Assembly: GCF_025345565.1 (NCBI RefSeq)
Contig: NZ_CP054475.1
Span: 1,518,448 to 1,582,447, forward strand
Reading direction: 5' to 3'
Source: Thalassolituus hydrocarboniclasticus
Lineage (GTDB): Bacteria > Pseudomonadota > Gammaproteobacteria > Pseudomonadales > Oceanobacteraceae
Length of the DNA: 64,000 nt
Shown: positions 26,868 through 36,082 of the stretch, piece after piece
How the letters are laid out: every line of letters starts with the position of its first letter
Numbering within the stretch: the first letter of the stretch is position 1
The notes under the pieces: generated by a model
What the model was told of the DNA's origin: nothing
The model's database searches: none
What the model saw: only the letters and a program-made list of their open reading frames with translations
Translations under genes and position numbers: made by a program

Positions 26868-29447
26868 TTATTGCCGCCTGCTCAGTGCGCGCTTTGTCAG
26901 TGCCGTGGCTTCGGCGCTGAGCGGGTCTTCCGGCCACGGATGTTTCGGATAGCGGCCGCGCATGTCTTTGCGCACCTCGGCATAGGTGTTACGCCAGAAA
27001 TGTGGCAGATCGCGGGTGACCTGCAGTGGCCGGCGCGCCGGTGACAGCAGATGAATCAGCAAGGGCAGGCGGCCGTTAAGAACGGCGGGCTGGCCCTCGT
27101 AGCCAAACATTTCCTGCAGTTTTACGGCCAGTACCGGCGGCTGCTCCGGGTCGTCCTGACGGTTCGGATCATTGTTGTATTGCAGTTCAATGCGCGAGCC
27201 ACTGGCAACCTGCCAGTGTGTCGGCAAGAGCTGTGCGAGCTGTTGCTGCTGTTCCCAGCTGAGCAGACTGAGCAGAGCATCGGTCAGCGCGATTTTATTC
27301 AGATCGCGCAGGTTTCGGGCGTTATCACAGAACGGCAGCAGCCAGTCATCCAGCCGTTGCAGCAGGCCCTGATCGCTGACATCCGGCCATTGTTCGGCTT
27401 CAGCGCCGTTACGATTCAGATACTGAGCCGCCAGCGCCATGCGGCTGCGCACTGTGTTGGTGTCATCCTGCCAGGGCAGATCGCTCAGGCCACGCTGGAT
27501 AAAGTAATCCCGCCAGGCTTGCTGCCATTCTGCGGCAGACAGCGCAGGCAGCGGCTTGCTGTTCAGGATCAGCTGTCCCAGACACTGATGGCGCAGGGCT
27601 TTCAGCTGGCCGCTGTCGTTCCAGCCAATCTCGGTGCGTTCGCTGAACAGTTGTGGGGCGATTTCCTGTAAAGACGCCAGGCTGTTACGGTGCAGCGTTG
27701 CCGCCAGACGGATACGGTCCGGCTGGCCGCCGCTGATGTCGGCAATGGCCAGGTAATCGGCGTTGTGCAGATCGCTGTTATGTTGCAGTTCGGCGCCGCT
27801 GCCGCCGCTCAGGCGAAATGCCTGAGCATTAGCGCTGCGTTTCTGCGCGATGCGGTCGGGAAAGGCGAGGGCGATGACTAAACTGCAATCCAGAGCGGGG
27901 CCGCTATCCGGAGCAGGGCTGTCATCGTGAGTATTGGGCGAAGATGTTGCCTGCAGTTGCCGCTGCCAGCGCTGTGCCAGCGGGCGTACACGGTTATTCC
28001 ATAAGCCCTGCTGGCGGCGAGCCTGACTCAGCAGACGTTCGGCGTCATCGCTGTGACGCTGCTGGTGGGGCCATTCCTGCAGCACGGCAACCAGTTCACA
28101 GGCTTCTGCCGCCATACCCAACTGTTGTGCGCAGAGCAGGGCATGGGCCCAGCGTGGCTCAAGGCCGAGGGCAGCGCAGCGCTGGCCATGTTCGTTCAGG
28201 CGCAGCGGCGCATCCGGTTGCAGCATACCCAGCTGCGTCAGCACCTGTCGGGCCTGACTGAGGCTGGCCGCAGGCGGAGGTGTAAGCCATAGCAGGTCGT
28301 TAAGATCGGCGCCCCAGTGCAGTAATTCCAGCAGCAGCGGCGCCAGATCGGCATCGAGAATTTCGGCGCGGATATGGGGCTCGCGCCGGCTTTGTTCTTC
28401 TTCGCGCCACAGGCGGTAGCAGAAACCTTCAGCCTGACGTCCGGCGCGGCCTGCACGCTGGACACTGGATGCCTGCGAAATAGTCCGGGTCTGCAGCTGG
28501 CTGATACCACTGGCCGGGGAGAAGCTCATCCGTCGTTCAAGACCGGAATCCACCACAATGCGCACGCCATCTATGGTCAGCGAGCTTTCGGCAATGTTGG
28601 TGGCCAGAATGACTTTGCGCAGGCCTGCGGGCGCAGGGCTCAGTGCGGTTTTCTGCTCACTGTCGCTCAGCTGGCCATGAAGGGGAGCGACCAGCACTCC
28701 GCTCAGCGTCTCCTGCAGCAGTGCCTGCACGCGGCTGATATCGGCGACCCCGGGTAAAAACGCCAGTACATCGCCGTCTTTATGAGCGTTGAGAGCTTCA
28801 CGGATAACGCCGGCGCAGTGCTCGGCCAGACGGACATTACTGTTTGGCAGAGGCCGGTAAAAATGACTGACCGCAAAGCCCCGGCCGGGGCTGTGCAACA
28901 GCGGCGCCTGCAGTTTTTCGCTGAGGCTGTCGGCATCAAGGGTGGCGGACATCACCAGCAGACGCAGCTCCGGCCGCAACAGCTGCTGACACTGATGTGC
29001 CAACGCCAGCGCCAGATCGGAATGCAGGTTACGCTCGTGGAATTCATCGAAAATAATCAGCCCGACGCCGTTAAGTTCAGGGTCATCCTGCAGCATGCGG
29101 GTAAGAATGCCTTCGGTTACTACTTCAATCCGGGTGGCGGCTGATACCTTTTGCTCCAGCCGGATGCGGTAGCCGACGGTTTCTCCAACCGCTTCATGCA
29201 GCTGCTGCGCCATAAAGCGGGCGGCATTACGCGCCGCCAGACGGCGTGGCTCCAGCATGATGATCTTCTGCCCGCCAAGCCAGTCTTCATGCAGCAGGGC
29301 CAGCGGTACGCGGGTGGTTTTGCCAGCGCCGGGTTCGGCACTCAGCAGCACATTCATATGCGTGTTCAGCTGCGCGCGCAGGTCAGGCAGAAGCGAATCA
29401 ATGGGCAGGGCAGGAGGCGATGATGGCGAGTGAGGCGATGTGGTCAC
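26868..29447 (-). CDS. hrpB: ATP-dependent RNA helicase HrpB
   Basis: An 859-residue DEAH-box helicase. Walker A is EPGAGKTTR (38-46), the DEAH variant is DEFHERN (about 133-139), SAT is in VMSATLDA, and motif VI has QRAGRAGR. The HrpB-specific C-terminal region with LPxHW-like LLPTHWQVASG and the final FGYEGQPAVLNGRLPLLIHLLSPARRPLQVT... block is present. Cellular role in gammaproteobacteria is poorly defined, but it is probably RNA processing. It is divergent from a small basic-protein gene. Confidence 0.95.
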   Translation of the reverse strand: MTTSPHSPSSPPALPIDSLLPDLRAQLNTHMNVLLSAEPGAGKTTRVPLALLHEDWLGGQKIIMLEPRRLAARNAARFMAQQLHEAVGETVGYRIRLEQKVSAATRIEVVTEGILTRMLQDDPELNGVGLIIFDEFHERNLHSDLALALAHQCQQLLRPELRLLVMSATLDADSLSEKLQAPLLHSPGRGFAVSHFYRPLPNSNVRLAEHCAGVIREALNAHKDGDVLAFLPGVADISRVQALLQETLSGVLVAPLHGQLSDSEQKTALSPAPAGLRKVILATNIAESSLTIDGVRIVVDSGLERRMSFSPASGISQLQTRTISQASSVQRAGRAGRQAEGFCYRLWREEEQSRREPHIRAEILDADLAPLLLELLHWGADLNDLLWLTPPPAASLSQARQVLTQLGMLQPDAPLRLNEHGQRCAALGLEPRWAHALLCAQQLGMAAEACELVAVLQEWPHQQRHSDDAERLLSQARRQQGLWNNRVRPLAQRWQRQLQATSSPNTHDDSPAPDSGPALDCSLVIALAFPDRIAQKRSANAQAFRLSGGSGAELQHNSDLHNADYLAIADISGGQPDRIRLAATLHRNSLASLQEIAPQLFSERTEIGWNDSGQLKALRHQCLGQLILNSKPLPALSAAEWQQAWRDYFIQRGLSDLPWQDDTNTVRSRMALAAQYLNRNGAEAEQWPDVSDQGLLQRLDDWLLPFCDNARNLRDLNKIALTDALLSLLSWEQQQQLAQLLPTHWQVASGSRIELQYNNDPNRQDDPEQPPVLAVKLQEMFGYEGQPAVLNGRLPLLIHLLSPARRPLQVTRDLPHFWRNTYAEVRKDMRGRYPKHPWPEDPLSAEATALTKRALSRRQ

Positions 29448-29532
29448 AACAGCAGCTTTGTTCCGTCAGAAAAGACTTATGCTAACATGGCCAGACTATG
29501 GCGGTGTCCTGCTATCAGCAACAGGAGCAATA

Positions 29533-29730
29533 ATGTCAGAGCCTAAAGAATCCGGAAATACCGTGGTGGATTTTCGCCAGGCTGGTGAAAAGCATCGTCA
29601 TGCCCGTATGCATGATGAAAAAGAAGCCAAAGTGGAAGCCATGCGTGAGCGCTTTGCGGCGGCATTGCCGGATAAAAAAACACCGGTTAAAGATTATCTG
29701 AAGAAAAAGCGGGCAAAGAAAAAGCGCTGA
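29533..29730 (+). CDS. Small basic protein, 65 aa, unknown function
   Basis: It begins MSEPKESGNTVVDFRQAGEKH and ends in a run of Lys/Arg (KDYLKKKRAKKKR). The middle is a charged helix (DEKEAKVEAMRERFAAAL). The ATG at 29533 is preferred over upstream starts because CAGGAGCAATA precedes it and the upstream residues look non-coding. No membrane segment is present. The basic tail suggests nucleic-acid or ribosome contact, but that is only an inference. Its stop lies two bases from the stop of the convergent GGDEF-EAL gene, with no terminator between. Confidence 0.65.
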   Translation: MSEPKESGNTVVDFRQAGEKHRHARMHDEKEAKVEAMRERFAAALPDKKTPVKDYLKKKRAKKKR

Positions 29731-29732
29731 GA

Positions 29733-31970
29733 TCAGTCGCGCCCGGTACCGGCGTTATAGCCTCGCAGAAATTCCATCAGCTCTGTTTCAGGCAGTGGCT
29801 TTGCCAGTAAATAGCCCTGGGTTTTATCACAGCCTTTACTGCGCAGCAGGGCTTCTTCCTCTTCGGTTTCAACCCCTTCGGCAATGACCGTCATATTCAG
29901 GCTGTGGCCGAGGTTAATAATGGTATCAACCAGCGACTGCTTGCGTGGATTGGCGGTCATCTGATGAATAAAACTGCGGTCAATTTTCAGTTTGTCAGCG
30001 GGAAACGCCGCCAGATATGACAGTGAAGAAAAGCCGGTACCGAAGTCATCCAGTGCAACCTGAATATTGGCCTGTTGCAGTTTTTGCAGAAAGGTCAGCG
30101 TTTCCTGCTGGTTGCGGATCAGCAGGCTTTCGGTAATTTCAACCAGCAGGCTGCCGCCCTGCACGCCGGATTCCTGTACCTGAGCAATAATTTTGTCGGC
30201 CAGGCCGTGGTCATAAAATTCAGCGGTGGACACGTTAACCGCAATCGGGACATTAAATCCCTGCTCTTGCAGACGGCCGATCATGGCCAGAGATTCCTGC
30301 CTGACCCATTGGCCGATTTCGCGGATCATGCCGGTTTTTTCTGCCAGCGGAATAAACAGGTCAGGGCGGATCAGACCACGCTCCGGATGATTCCAGCGCA
30401 CCAGTGCTTCCAGCTGCACAATACGGTCATCGGTGAGGCGCTTAATCGGCTGATAATGCAATTCGAGCTGATTACGGCTGACGGCAAAATGCATTTCCTG
30501 ATGCAGTAATGCCTGGGTTTTTGCCGCTTCGAACATGGCCGGAGTAAAAAAAGCGTAGCCATTACGGCCGGCATTTTTCGCCGCATAAACCGCCTGTTCG
30601 GCAGCTTTGAGTAATTGTTCCAGCGTACTGCCATCGCTGGGATAACAGCTGATACCGATACTGGAAGAAATCCGGCAGTCGCGCATCTGGCGGATGGTCA
30701 GGCTGCGGCTGACATTTTTCAGTAACTGGTCGGCTAATTCCCGCAGTGCCTGCTCATCATGTTCACCGGTAATAATAAAACCGAACTCGTCGCCGCCGAG
30801 GCGGGCAACGGTGTCCTGCGGACGCATGCTTTGCTGTAACCGCGTGCCGACTTTCACCAGTAATTCGTCACCGGCATCGTGGCCGAGGGTATCGTTGATT
30901 TCTTTAAAATAATCGAGGTCCATCAGCAGCACAGAAAACGCGCGTTGCTTGCGCCGACCCTGTTCCAGGGTCCAGTTCAGGCGCTCGTAAAACAGGTTGC
31001 GGTTGGGCAGGCTGGTAAGCAGATCGTAACTGGCCTGATACTGAATGGTTTCTTCCGAACGTTTACGTTCGCTGATGTCGCTGATCAGGGCCACATAGCG
31101 CTGGATATCGTTTTGTTCATCGCGTACTACCGAAAAGCACAGTTCGGCATTAAAGCGTTCACCGTTACGGCGGCTGATCAGGATTTCGGTCGTCCAGCTG
31201 CGCCAGGCCGGCAGCTTGTCGAGGATGTCCTGATACTGCTGTAACGATTTAGGATCGGTTGAAAAAAAGCCGGGTTTACGGCCCAGCACTTCAGCATCGG
31301 GATAACCGGTAATGTGTGAAAACGCCGGATTAACCTCGATAATGTTGAATTCTTTATCGGTGATGATCAGTCCCAGTGGCAGGTGCTGGGTGATGGTCTC
31401 GGTCAGCTGGCGGTGATTCTGGGCACGGCGGAACTCGATGCTGGCCTGCGCCAGACGCGCGGCTTCGTGAATCAGCAGCAGATCCATGCCGGTCGGGTGG
31501 CGCACTTCACGGTAGTAAAGGCCAAACACGCCGAGCACTGTGCCTTTGGAGCCGACAATGGGTTGTGACCAGCAGGCATGTAAGCCAGCACGCGCGGCCA
31601 GTTCGCGGTAATCCTGCCAGTAAGGATGACGCTGAATATCTTCAACGATGACCAGACGCGCAGTGGCCGCCGCTGTACCACAGGAGCCCACGCCTTCTCC
31701 CACTTCGAGATTATTAATAGCGTCGATATAGAAATCCGGAAGGCCCGGGGCTGCACCCGGAAGCAGACGTTTGCCGTCATCGCTGAGCAGCAGGATGGAG
31801 GCAACACAGTCGGGTTGCTTCTCCTGAATCAGCAGGACCAGCTCATTCAGCAGCATTTCCAGCGGACGGCCACTGAGCAGCATTTCCAGAAAATGGTTGT
31901 AACGGCCAATACCGAGACGGGAAACGTCACTCAGGCCATGCTGGATAGAATTTTGGGGCATACACTGCAT
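29733..31970 (-). CDS. GAF-PAS-GGDEF-EAL cyclic-di-GMP protein
   Basis: A 745-residue cytosolic c-di-GMP signalling protein. A GAF domain (about 35-190) is followed by a PAS domain (about 195-310; DKEFNIIEVNPAF, ISDISERKR). The GGDEF domain has an intact RLGGDEF signature (about 394), and the EAL domain has intact LEALVRW, NVSTAEF, LDDFGTGFSSL and IAEGVETEEE. Both synthase and phosphodiesterase motifs are therefore complete, so it could do either. There is no membrane segment; the GAF domain probably senses a small ligand. The start may be the internal ATG three codons later. Confidence 0.94.
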   Translation of the reverse strand: MQCMPQNSIQHGLSDVSRLGIGRYNHFLEMLLSGRPLEMLLNELVLLIQEKQPDCVASILLLSDDGKRLLPGAAPGLPDFYIDAINNLEVGEGVGSCGTAAATARLVIVEDIQRHPYWQDYRELAARAGLHACWSQPIVGSKGTVLGVFGLYYREVRHPTGMDLLLIHEAARLAQASIEFRRAQNHRQLTETITQHLPLGLIITDKEFNIIEVNPAFSHITGYPDAEVLGRKPGFFSTDPKSLQQYQDILDKLPAWRSWTTEILISRRNGERFNAELCFSVVRDEQNDIQRYVALISDISERKRSEETIQYQASYDLLTSLPNRNLFYERLNWTLEQGRRKQRAFSVLLMDLDYFKEINDTLGHDAGDELLVKVGTRLQQSMRPQDTVARLGGDEFGFIITGEHDEQALRELADQLLKNVSRSLTIRQMRDCRISSSIGISCYPSDGSTLEQLLKAAEQAVYAAKNAGRNGYAFFTPAMFEAAKTQALLHQEMHFAVSRNQLELHYQPIKRLTDDRIVQLEALVRWNHPERGLIRPDLFIPLAEKTGMIREIGQWVRQESLAMIGRLQEQGFNVPIAVNVSTAEFYDHGLADKIIAQVQESGVQGGSLLVEITESLLIRNQQETLTFLQKLQQANIQVALDDFGTGFSSLSYLAAFPADKLKIDRSFIHQMTANPRKQSLVDTIINLGHSLNMTVIAEGVETEEEEALLRSKGCDKTQGYLLAKPLPETELMEFLRGYNAGTGRD

Positions 31971-32077
31971 TCAGACAATTACTGCATCCAAGTGTAGCGG
32001 GATATGCCGGATTTGAAACAATGCAGACAGGAATAGGGCTTGTGCGGGAGAGGATCAGCCCGGCTGTTGAGCTGGAT

Positions 32078-32120
32078 CAGGAAAAGCACCGGGGTCAGAG
32101 CGGCCCCGATACTTTTCCTG
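32078..32120. repeat. Imperfect long inverted repeat after the FabG4-type gene
   Basis: Outer arms CAGGAAAAG and CTTTTCCTG and inner arms CCGGGG and CCCCG form a long hairpin just beyond the reductase stop (reading the minus strand). There is no clear T-tail. It may be a terminator or mRNA-stabilising hairpin. Confidence 0.5.
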
Positions 32121-32131
32121 CAGGGCAGTGG

Positions 32132-33547
32132 TTACGCGCCGACCAGCGACTGGCCGCAGACGCGCACAATATTACCACTGACACCGGAAGCCGCCGGATT
32201 GGCAAAGAACGCGATGGTTTCCGCCACGTCGACCGGCTTACCACCCTGTGACAGGGAGTTCAGGCGACGGCCGATTTCACGGGTCATCAGTGGGATGGCA
32301 TCGGTCATGGCGGTTTCGATAAAGCCCGGAGCCACGGCATTGATGGTGATGTCTTTGGCCATCAGCTCATCGGCCATGTACTGCACATAACCGATCACAC
32401 CGGCTTTGGAGGCCGCGTAGTTGGTCTGACCGGTCTGTCCGGCGATACCGTTCATCGACGATACGCAGATAATGCGGCCGCCGTTGTTCAGCGTACCCTG
32501 TTCAAACAGCACGTGGTTGATGCGCTCTTCCGCCGACAGGTTGATGTCGATGGTCATGTTCCACCAGTGCTCCGGCATATTGGCCAGGGTTTTGTCACGG
32601 GTGATACCGGCGTTATGCACGATGATGTCGCCACCGCCCATTTCTTTCAGCTTGTCGGAAATCTGTTGTGGTGCCTCGGCGGAGGAAATATCGCCCAGCA
32701 GGGTTTCACCACCGATTTCGGCCATTACGCGGCGCAGATCGCCTTCCGCTGGCGGAATATCCAGACCCAGAACGGTCGCGCCGTCGCGCGCCAGGGTACG
32801 GGCGATGGACTCACCGATACCACGGGAAGCACCGGTCACCAGTGCAACTTTACCGGCCAGCGGCTTGTGCCAGTCCGGGTAGGCAACGTCCTGCGCTTTA
32901 CGCACGGTCAGCACCTGACCATCGACATAAGCGGACTTGGCGGAGATCACAAAACGGAACGCGGCATCGAGGTTTTTCTCGGCACCGGTTTCAACATAAA
33001 TCGCCTGAGCGGTGGCACTTTTCTTGCCGATTTCTTTCGCCACAGAGCGTGAGAAACCTTCCAGTGCACGCATGGCGGCAGCCTGTTCGCCGGTGGCGGC
33101 TTTCATATGCGGACGACCCAATACGATCACACGGCCATTGCTGTTCAGCTTACGCATTACCGGGTTAAAGAAGTAATAGAGCTGGTTCAGGTCAGCGGTG
33201 TCGGCAAAACCGGAGGCATCGAATACAAAGGCATCGAATTTGTCGGTCATATCGGCACTGCACTCGATGCCAACGGCCTTAACACCGTGCTCGCCGGCGG
33301 CGGCAACGATGGCGGCAGCGGTTTTTGCTGCTGCCGGGAAGAATACGCTGGCGCTGGCATCTTTCAGGTTGCGCATGATGTCGCTCAGCAGCGCGGCGTT
33401 GTCGCAGGCGCCGATCAGCACACGGCCTTCAAAGTAAGTTGCCTGATTCGGGTTGTAGCGCTTCAGTTCGATCGATTTTGGCAGAACTGACTTCATCAGA
33501 CTGCGGCCCATACTGCTGTCGAGTACAGATTCAATAAAATTGCTCAT
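32132..33547 (-). CDS. fabG4: 3-oxoacyl-(acyl carrier protein/CoA) reductase, long FabG4 type
   Basis: A 471-residue short-chain dehydrogenase of the high-molecular-weight FabG class. An N-terminal degenerate Rossmann-like domain (about 1-220) precedes the active SDR domain, with TGASRGIG (about 236-243), the NAG motif in VHNAGITRD and catalytic YAASK (about 377). It reduces 3-oxoacyl thioesters with NAD(P)H. The start at 33547 (MSNFIESVLD) follows AGGACC; longer in-frame starts lack family similarity. It is divergent from a thiolase gene, and together they would make the thiolase/reductase pair of beta-oxidation, acyl elongation or hydroxyalkanoate supply. Confidence 0.9.
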   Translation of the reverse strand: MSNFIESVLDSSMGRSLMKSVLPKSIELKRYNPNQATYFEGRVLIGACDNAALLSDIMRNLKDASASVFFPAAAKTAAAIVAAAGEHGVKAVGIECSADMTDKFDAFVFDASGFADTADLNQLYYFFNPVMRKLNSNGRVIVLGRPHMKAATGEQAAAMRALEGFSRSVAKEIGKKSATAQAIYVETGAEKNLDAAFRFVISAKSAYVDGQVLTVRKAQDVAYPDWHKPLAGKVALVTGASRGIGESIARTLARDGATVLGLDIPPAEGDLRRVMAEIGGETLLGDISSAEAPQQISDKLKEMGGGDIIVHNAGITRDKTLANMPEHWWNMTIDINLSAEERINHVLFEQGTLNNGGRIICVSSMNGIAGQTGQTNYAASKAGVIGYVQYMADELMAKDITINAVAPGFIETAMTDAIPLMTREIGRRLNSLSQGGKPVDVAETIAFFANPAASGVSGNIVRVCGQSLVGA

Positions 33548-33857
33548 GGTTGGGTCCTGAGGCCTGTTCATGCAGATTAAACAAGGCCGGTTAACGGTTA
33601 AAAATGGTTCACAGAGGCGCTGTAAACCACAGCGAAAACAAAATAATGGTACAGCGCCGGACGGTAGCAGATTACAGCAGCAATCATCAGGAGTGAAATT
33701 GACCAGATAAGAGGGGAAAACTGTCACTTCAGCCAATGCCAGCCATAGCCCGGGCGCTAAACTGGGCAGCGTTTATGGCAGAGTATGCAGCGCCTGCCGT
33801 TGTGATATGTGTGTTTGTCCAAGAATTAACAATCAGAATCAATACAGGATTTCCGGC
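33548..33857. other. Shared divergent regulatory region, 310 bp
   Basis: Lies between the starts of the FabG4-type reductase and the thiolase. I found no convincing -35/-10 pair or clear palindrome by eye. It must hold promoters for both genes. Confidence 0.4.
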
Positions 33858-35168
33858 ATGACCAAGAGCAGTGCTAAACAGACCATCCGCCGCGTAGCCA
33901 TCATTGGCGGTAACCGTGTTCCTTTTGCGCGTTCCAACACCGCGTATTCCTATGCCTCAAACCAGGACATGCTGACCGCAGCACTGAATGGCCTGGTGAA
34001 CCGTTATAACCTGCAGGGTGAACAGATTGGTGAGTTTATCGCCGGTGCGGTAATCAAGCACAGCCGTGACTTTAACCTTGCGCGTGAAACCCTGCTCAGC
34101 ACCGCCCTCGACCCGCGTACTCCGGGTGTTGATATTCAGCAGGCCTGTGGTACCGGTCTGCAGGCCATTATCATGGCGGCAAATAAAATTGCTCTGGGCC
34201 AGATCGACAGCGCCATTGCCGGTGGTTCCGATACCACGTCCGATGCGCCGATCGGTGTGAACGAAGGCCTGCGTAAAATCCTGCTGGACGTAAACCGTGC
34301 CAAAACTACCGGTGAAAAACTCAAGCTGCTGGCAAAAATCCGTCCTAAGCATCTGGCGCCGCTGGTGCCACGTAACGGCGAGCCGCGCACCAACCTGTCG
34401 ATGGGTGAGCACACTGAGCTGACGGTAAAAGAGTGGGGCATCTCGCGTGAAGAGCAGGACGAAATCGCCTTCAACAGCCACACCAATCTGCTGGCCGCTT
34501 ATGAGCGTGGTTTCTTCGATGATCTGGTCAGCCCGTATCTGGGTCTGGAAAAAGACAACCTGGCGCGCACGCCAAACATGGAAAAACTGGCCAGCCTGAA
34601 ACCGGCTTTCGACAAGAAATCCGGTAAAGGTACGCTGACCGCCGGTAACTCGTCGGCGCTGACCGACGGTGCTTCTGTGGTGCTGCTGGCGTCTGAAGAG
34701 TGGGCGAAAGCACACAACCTGCCGGTTAAGGCTTACCTGAGCTTCCACGAAACCGCGTCTGTCGACTTCTTCGGTAAAGACGGCAACAAAGATAAAGAAG
34801 GTCTGCTGCTGGCACCGGCTTATGCCGTACCACGTATGCTGGAACGCGCTGGTCTGACCCTGCAGGACTTTGATTTCTACGAAATCCACGAAGCTTTTGC
34901 GGGCGTTGTCGCTTCCACTCTGAAAGCCTGGGAAGACGAGAAATTCTGCAAAGAAAAACTCGGTCTGGATAAGCCGCTGGGCAGCATCGACCGCAGCAAA
35001 CTGAACGTGAACGGTTCTTCCATTGCGACCGGCCATCCGTTTGCCGCCACCGGTGGCCGTATTGTCGCCTCGCTGGCGAAAATGCTGGAAGAGAAAGGTT
35101 CAGGCCGTGGTCTGATTTCGATCTGTGCCGCTGGCGGCCAGGGCGTTGTGGCTATTCTGGAACGCTGA
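33858..35168 (+). CDS. fadI: Acetyl-CoA C-acyltransferase (thiolase, FadI-like)
   Basis: A 436-residue thiolase that condenses or cleaves acyl-CoA units. Catalytic residues are all present: nucleophile Cys in QQACGTGLQ (about 96), His in YEIHEAFAG (about 344), GHPFAATGGR (about 391) and the second Cys in SICAAGGQG (about 424). Length and insertions fit the FadI branch rather than the short AtoB type. However, no fadJ partner is adjacent, and the divergent neighbour is a FabG4-type reductase, so its pathway is uncertain. The ATG at 33858 is chosen over an upstream ATG that adds an unrelated 17 residues. Confidence 0.85.
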   Translation: MTKSSAKQTIRRVAIIGGNRVPFARSNTAYSYASNQDMLTAALNGLVNRYNLQGEQIGEFIAGAVIKHSRDFNLARETLLSTALDPRTPGVDIQQACGTGLQAIIMAANKIALGQIDSAIAGGSDTTSDAPIGVNEGLRKILLDVNRAKTTGEKLKLLAKIRPKHLAPLVPRNGEPRTNLSMGEHTELTVKEWGISREEQDEIAFNSHTNLLAAYERGFFDDLVSPYLGLEKDNLARTPNMEKLASLKPAFDKKSGKGTLTAGNSSALTDGASVVLLASEEWAKAHNLPVKAYLSFHETASVDFFGKDGNKDKEGLLLAPAYAVPRMLERAGLTLQDFDFYEIHEAFAGVVASTLKAWEDEKFCKEKLGLDKPLGSIDRSKLNVNGSSIATGHPFAATGGRIVASLAKMLEEKGSGRGLISICAAGGQGVVAILER

Positions 35169-35242
35169 GCCGTTCCGCAGCGAAACAACAACGCACCAAC
35201 GAGACAATAACTACACTCTCACCTCATAATACTTATAAATTT

Positions 35243-35267
35243 AACCCCGCTTTTGCGGGGTTTTTTT
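35243..35267 (+). terminator. Intrinsic terminator after the thiolase gene
   Basis: An AACCCCGC / GCGGGGTT stem with TTTT loop, followed by a T-run. Confidence 0.92.
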
Positions 35268-35382
35268 ATGGGCCGATTTAATCCCGCTCTTGAGGTAATG
35301 CTGTTCATTAAGCGTTTTAAATCATTTTGAAACGCCCAATGCCTCCCAGGGGAACTTATCCCCTTGCCGGCGTGGCTTTATA

Positions 35383-35450
35383 CCTGACCGCCATGGATGG
35401 CGGAAATGCATGTTTTGCAGGAGCAAAAACAGGCCCAACTTCGCGCCTTC
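35383..35450 (+). repeat. Dispersed repeat, copy A, with hairpin core
   Basis: CCTGACCGCCATGGATGG... continuing GCGGAAATGCA, then TTGCAGGAGCA and a CTTCGCGC tail. The core CCGCCAT-GG-ATGGCGG (35388-35403) is a perfect 7-bp hairpin. The same order of motifs recurs inverted at 39118-39165 (copy B) and degenerately at 35598-35650 (copy C). Confidence 0.8.
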
Positions 35451-35597
35451 TGGGCCGTCACCCTTGAAACCTTGATCTTTACTGCCCGCGCGCCTCATCG
35501 GGAGACTTCAGGCGTCCTGCCCTTCGCCCTACGGGCCAGCCTGCGGCTGTTCAATTTTGTTCCCGACAAATTGTCCATGGCTGGGCCGCTTTCGCAT

Positions 35598-35650
35598 CTG
35601 ACCGCTAGGGATGGCAGAAATGTCGGTTTGGCAGGAGCATTAACCGACCC
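35598..35650 (+). repeat. Dispersed repeat, degenerate copy C
   Basis: CTGACCGCTAGGGATGGCAG, AAATG, then TTGGCAGGAGCA: the same motif order as copy A with several changes that break the hairpin core. Confidence 0.6.
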
Positions 35651-35754
35651 TGCGGACAAACCAGATATATCTGCGGTTTCGGCGGCGGCCCCAGAGGCGC
35701 AGAAAACCATCACCGCACTGCCGCGTTTCAGATCAAACGTATTCTTTTCTCGTT

Positions 35755-35812
35755 CCTACGCTCTGCGTGGGAATGCAACTGTGCCAGCAAGGGCTACCAC
35801 GCAGAGCGTGGG
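35755..35812. repeat. Inverted repeat, 15 of 16 bp
   Basis: CCTACGCTCTGCGTGG (35755-35770) and CCACGCAGAGCGTGGG (35797-35812) are inverted copies, 26 bases apart. The CACGCTCTGCGTGG core resembles a repeat seen between genes in many proteobacteria (from memory). Confidence 0.75.
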
Positions 35813-35929
35813 AGCCAGGTGTGTCGCAAACACGCTTTCCTTTGAAATACGGCTGAGCGGATTGCTTAAACCGGCGATCGTGCGGCGCCAGACAACCAGA
35901 TGATTCTGCGGCCTTCAGAGCAAAACCCT

Positions 35930-35978
35930 GCCCCGGAACGATACAAATTATTGGTATTTTAAAACGTCGTTCCGGGGC
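35930..35978. repeat. Perfect 12-bp inverted repeat
   Basis: GCCCCGGAACGA (35930-35941) and TCGTTCCGGGGC (35967-35978), separated by a 25-base AT-rich spacer. Confidence 0.8.
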
Positions 35979-36060
35979 GAATTGTTTTGCGTGCCGCATA
36001 ATCACAGTTGGCTGCCCTCTTTTTTCTAAGTCAGGCCGGACGCGCCGAAAAGAGAGGATC

Positions 36061-36082
36061 GTAAGGAGATACCTCTCCTTAC
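36061..36082. repeat. Perfect 9-bp hairpin
   Basis: GTAAGGAGA-TACC-TCTCCTTAC, with no T-run, inside the palindrome-rich island. Confidence 0.75.

Noticed and set aside
35397-35903. 168-codon open frame in the repeat island
   Set aside because: It runs through copy A, copy C and an inverted repeat, has no ribosome site and a composition unlike the neighbouring genes. It looks like an open frame created by repeats.
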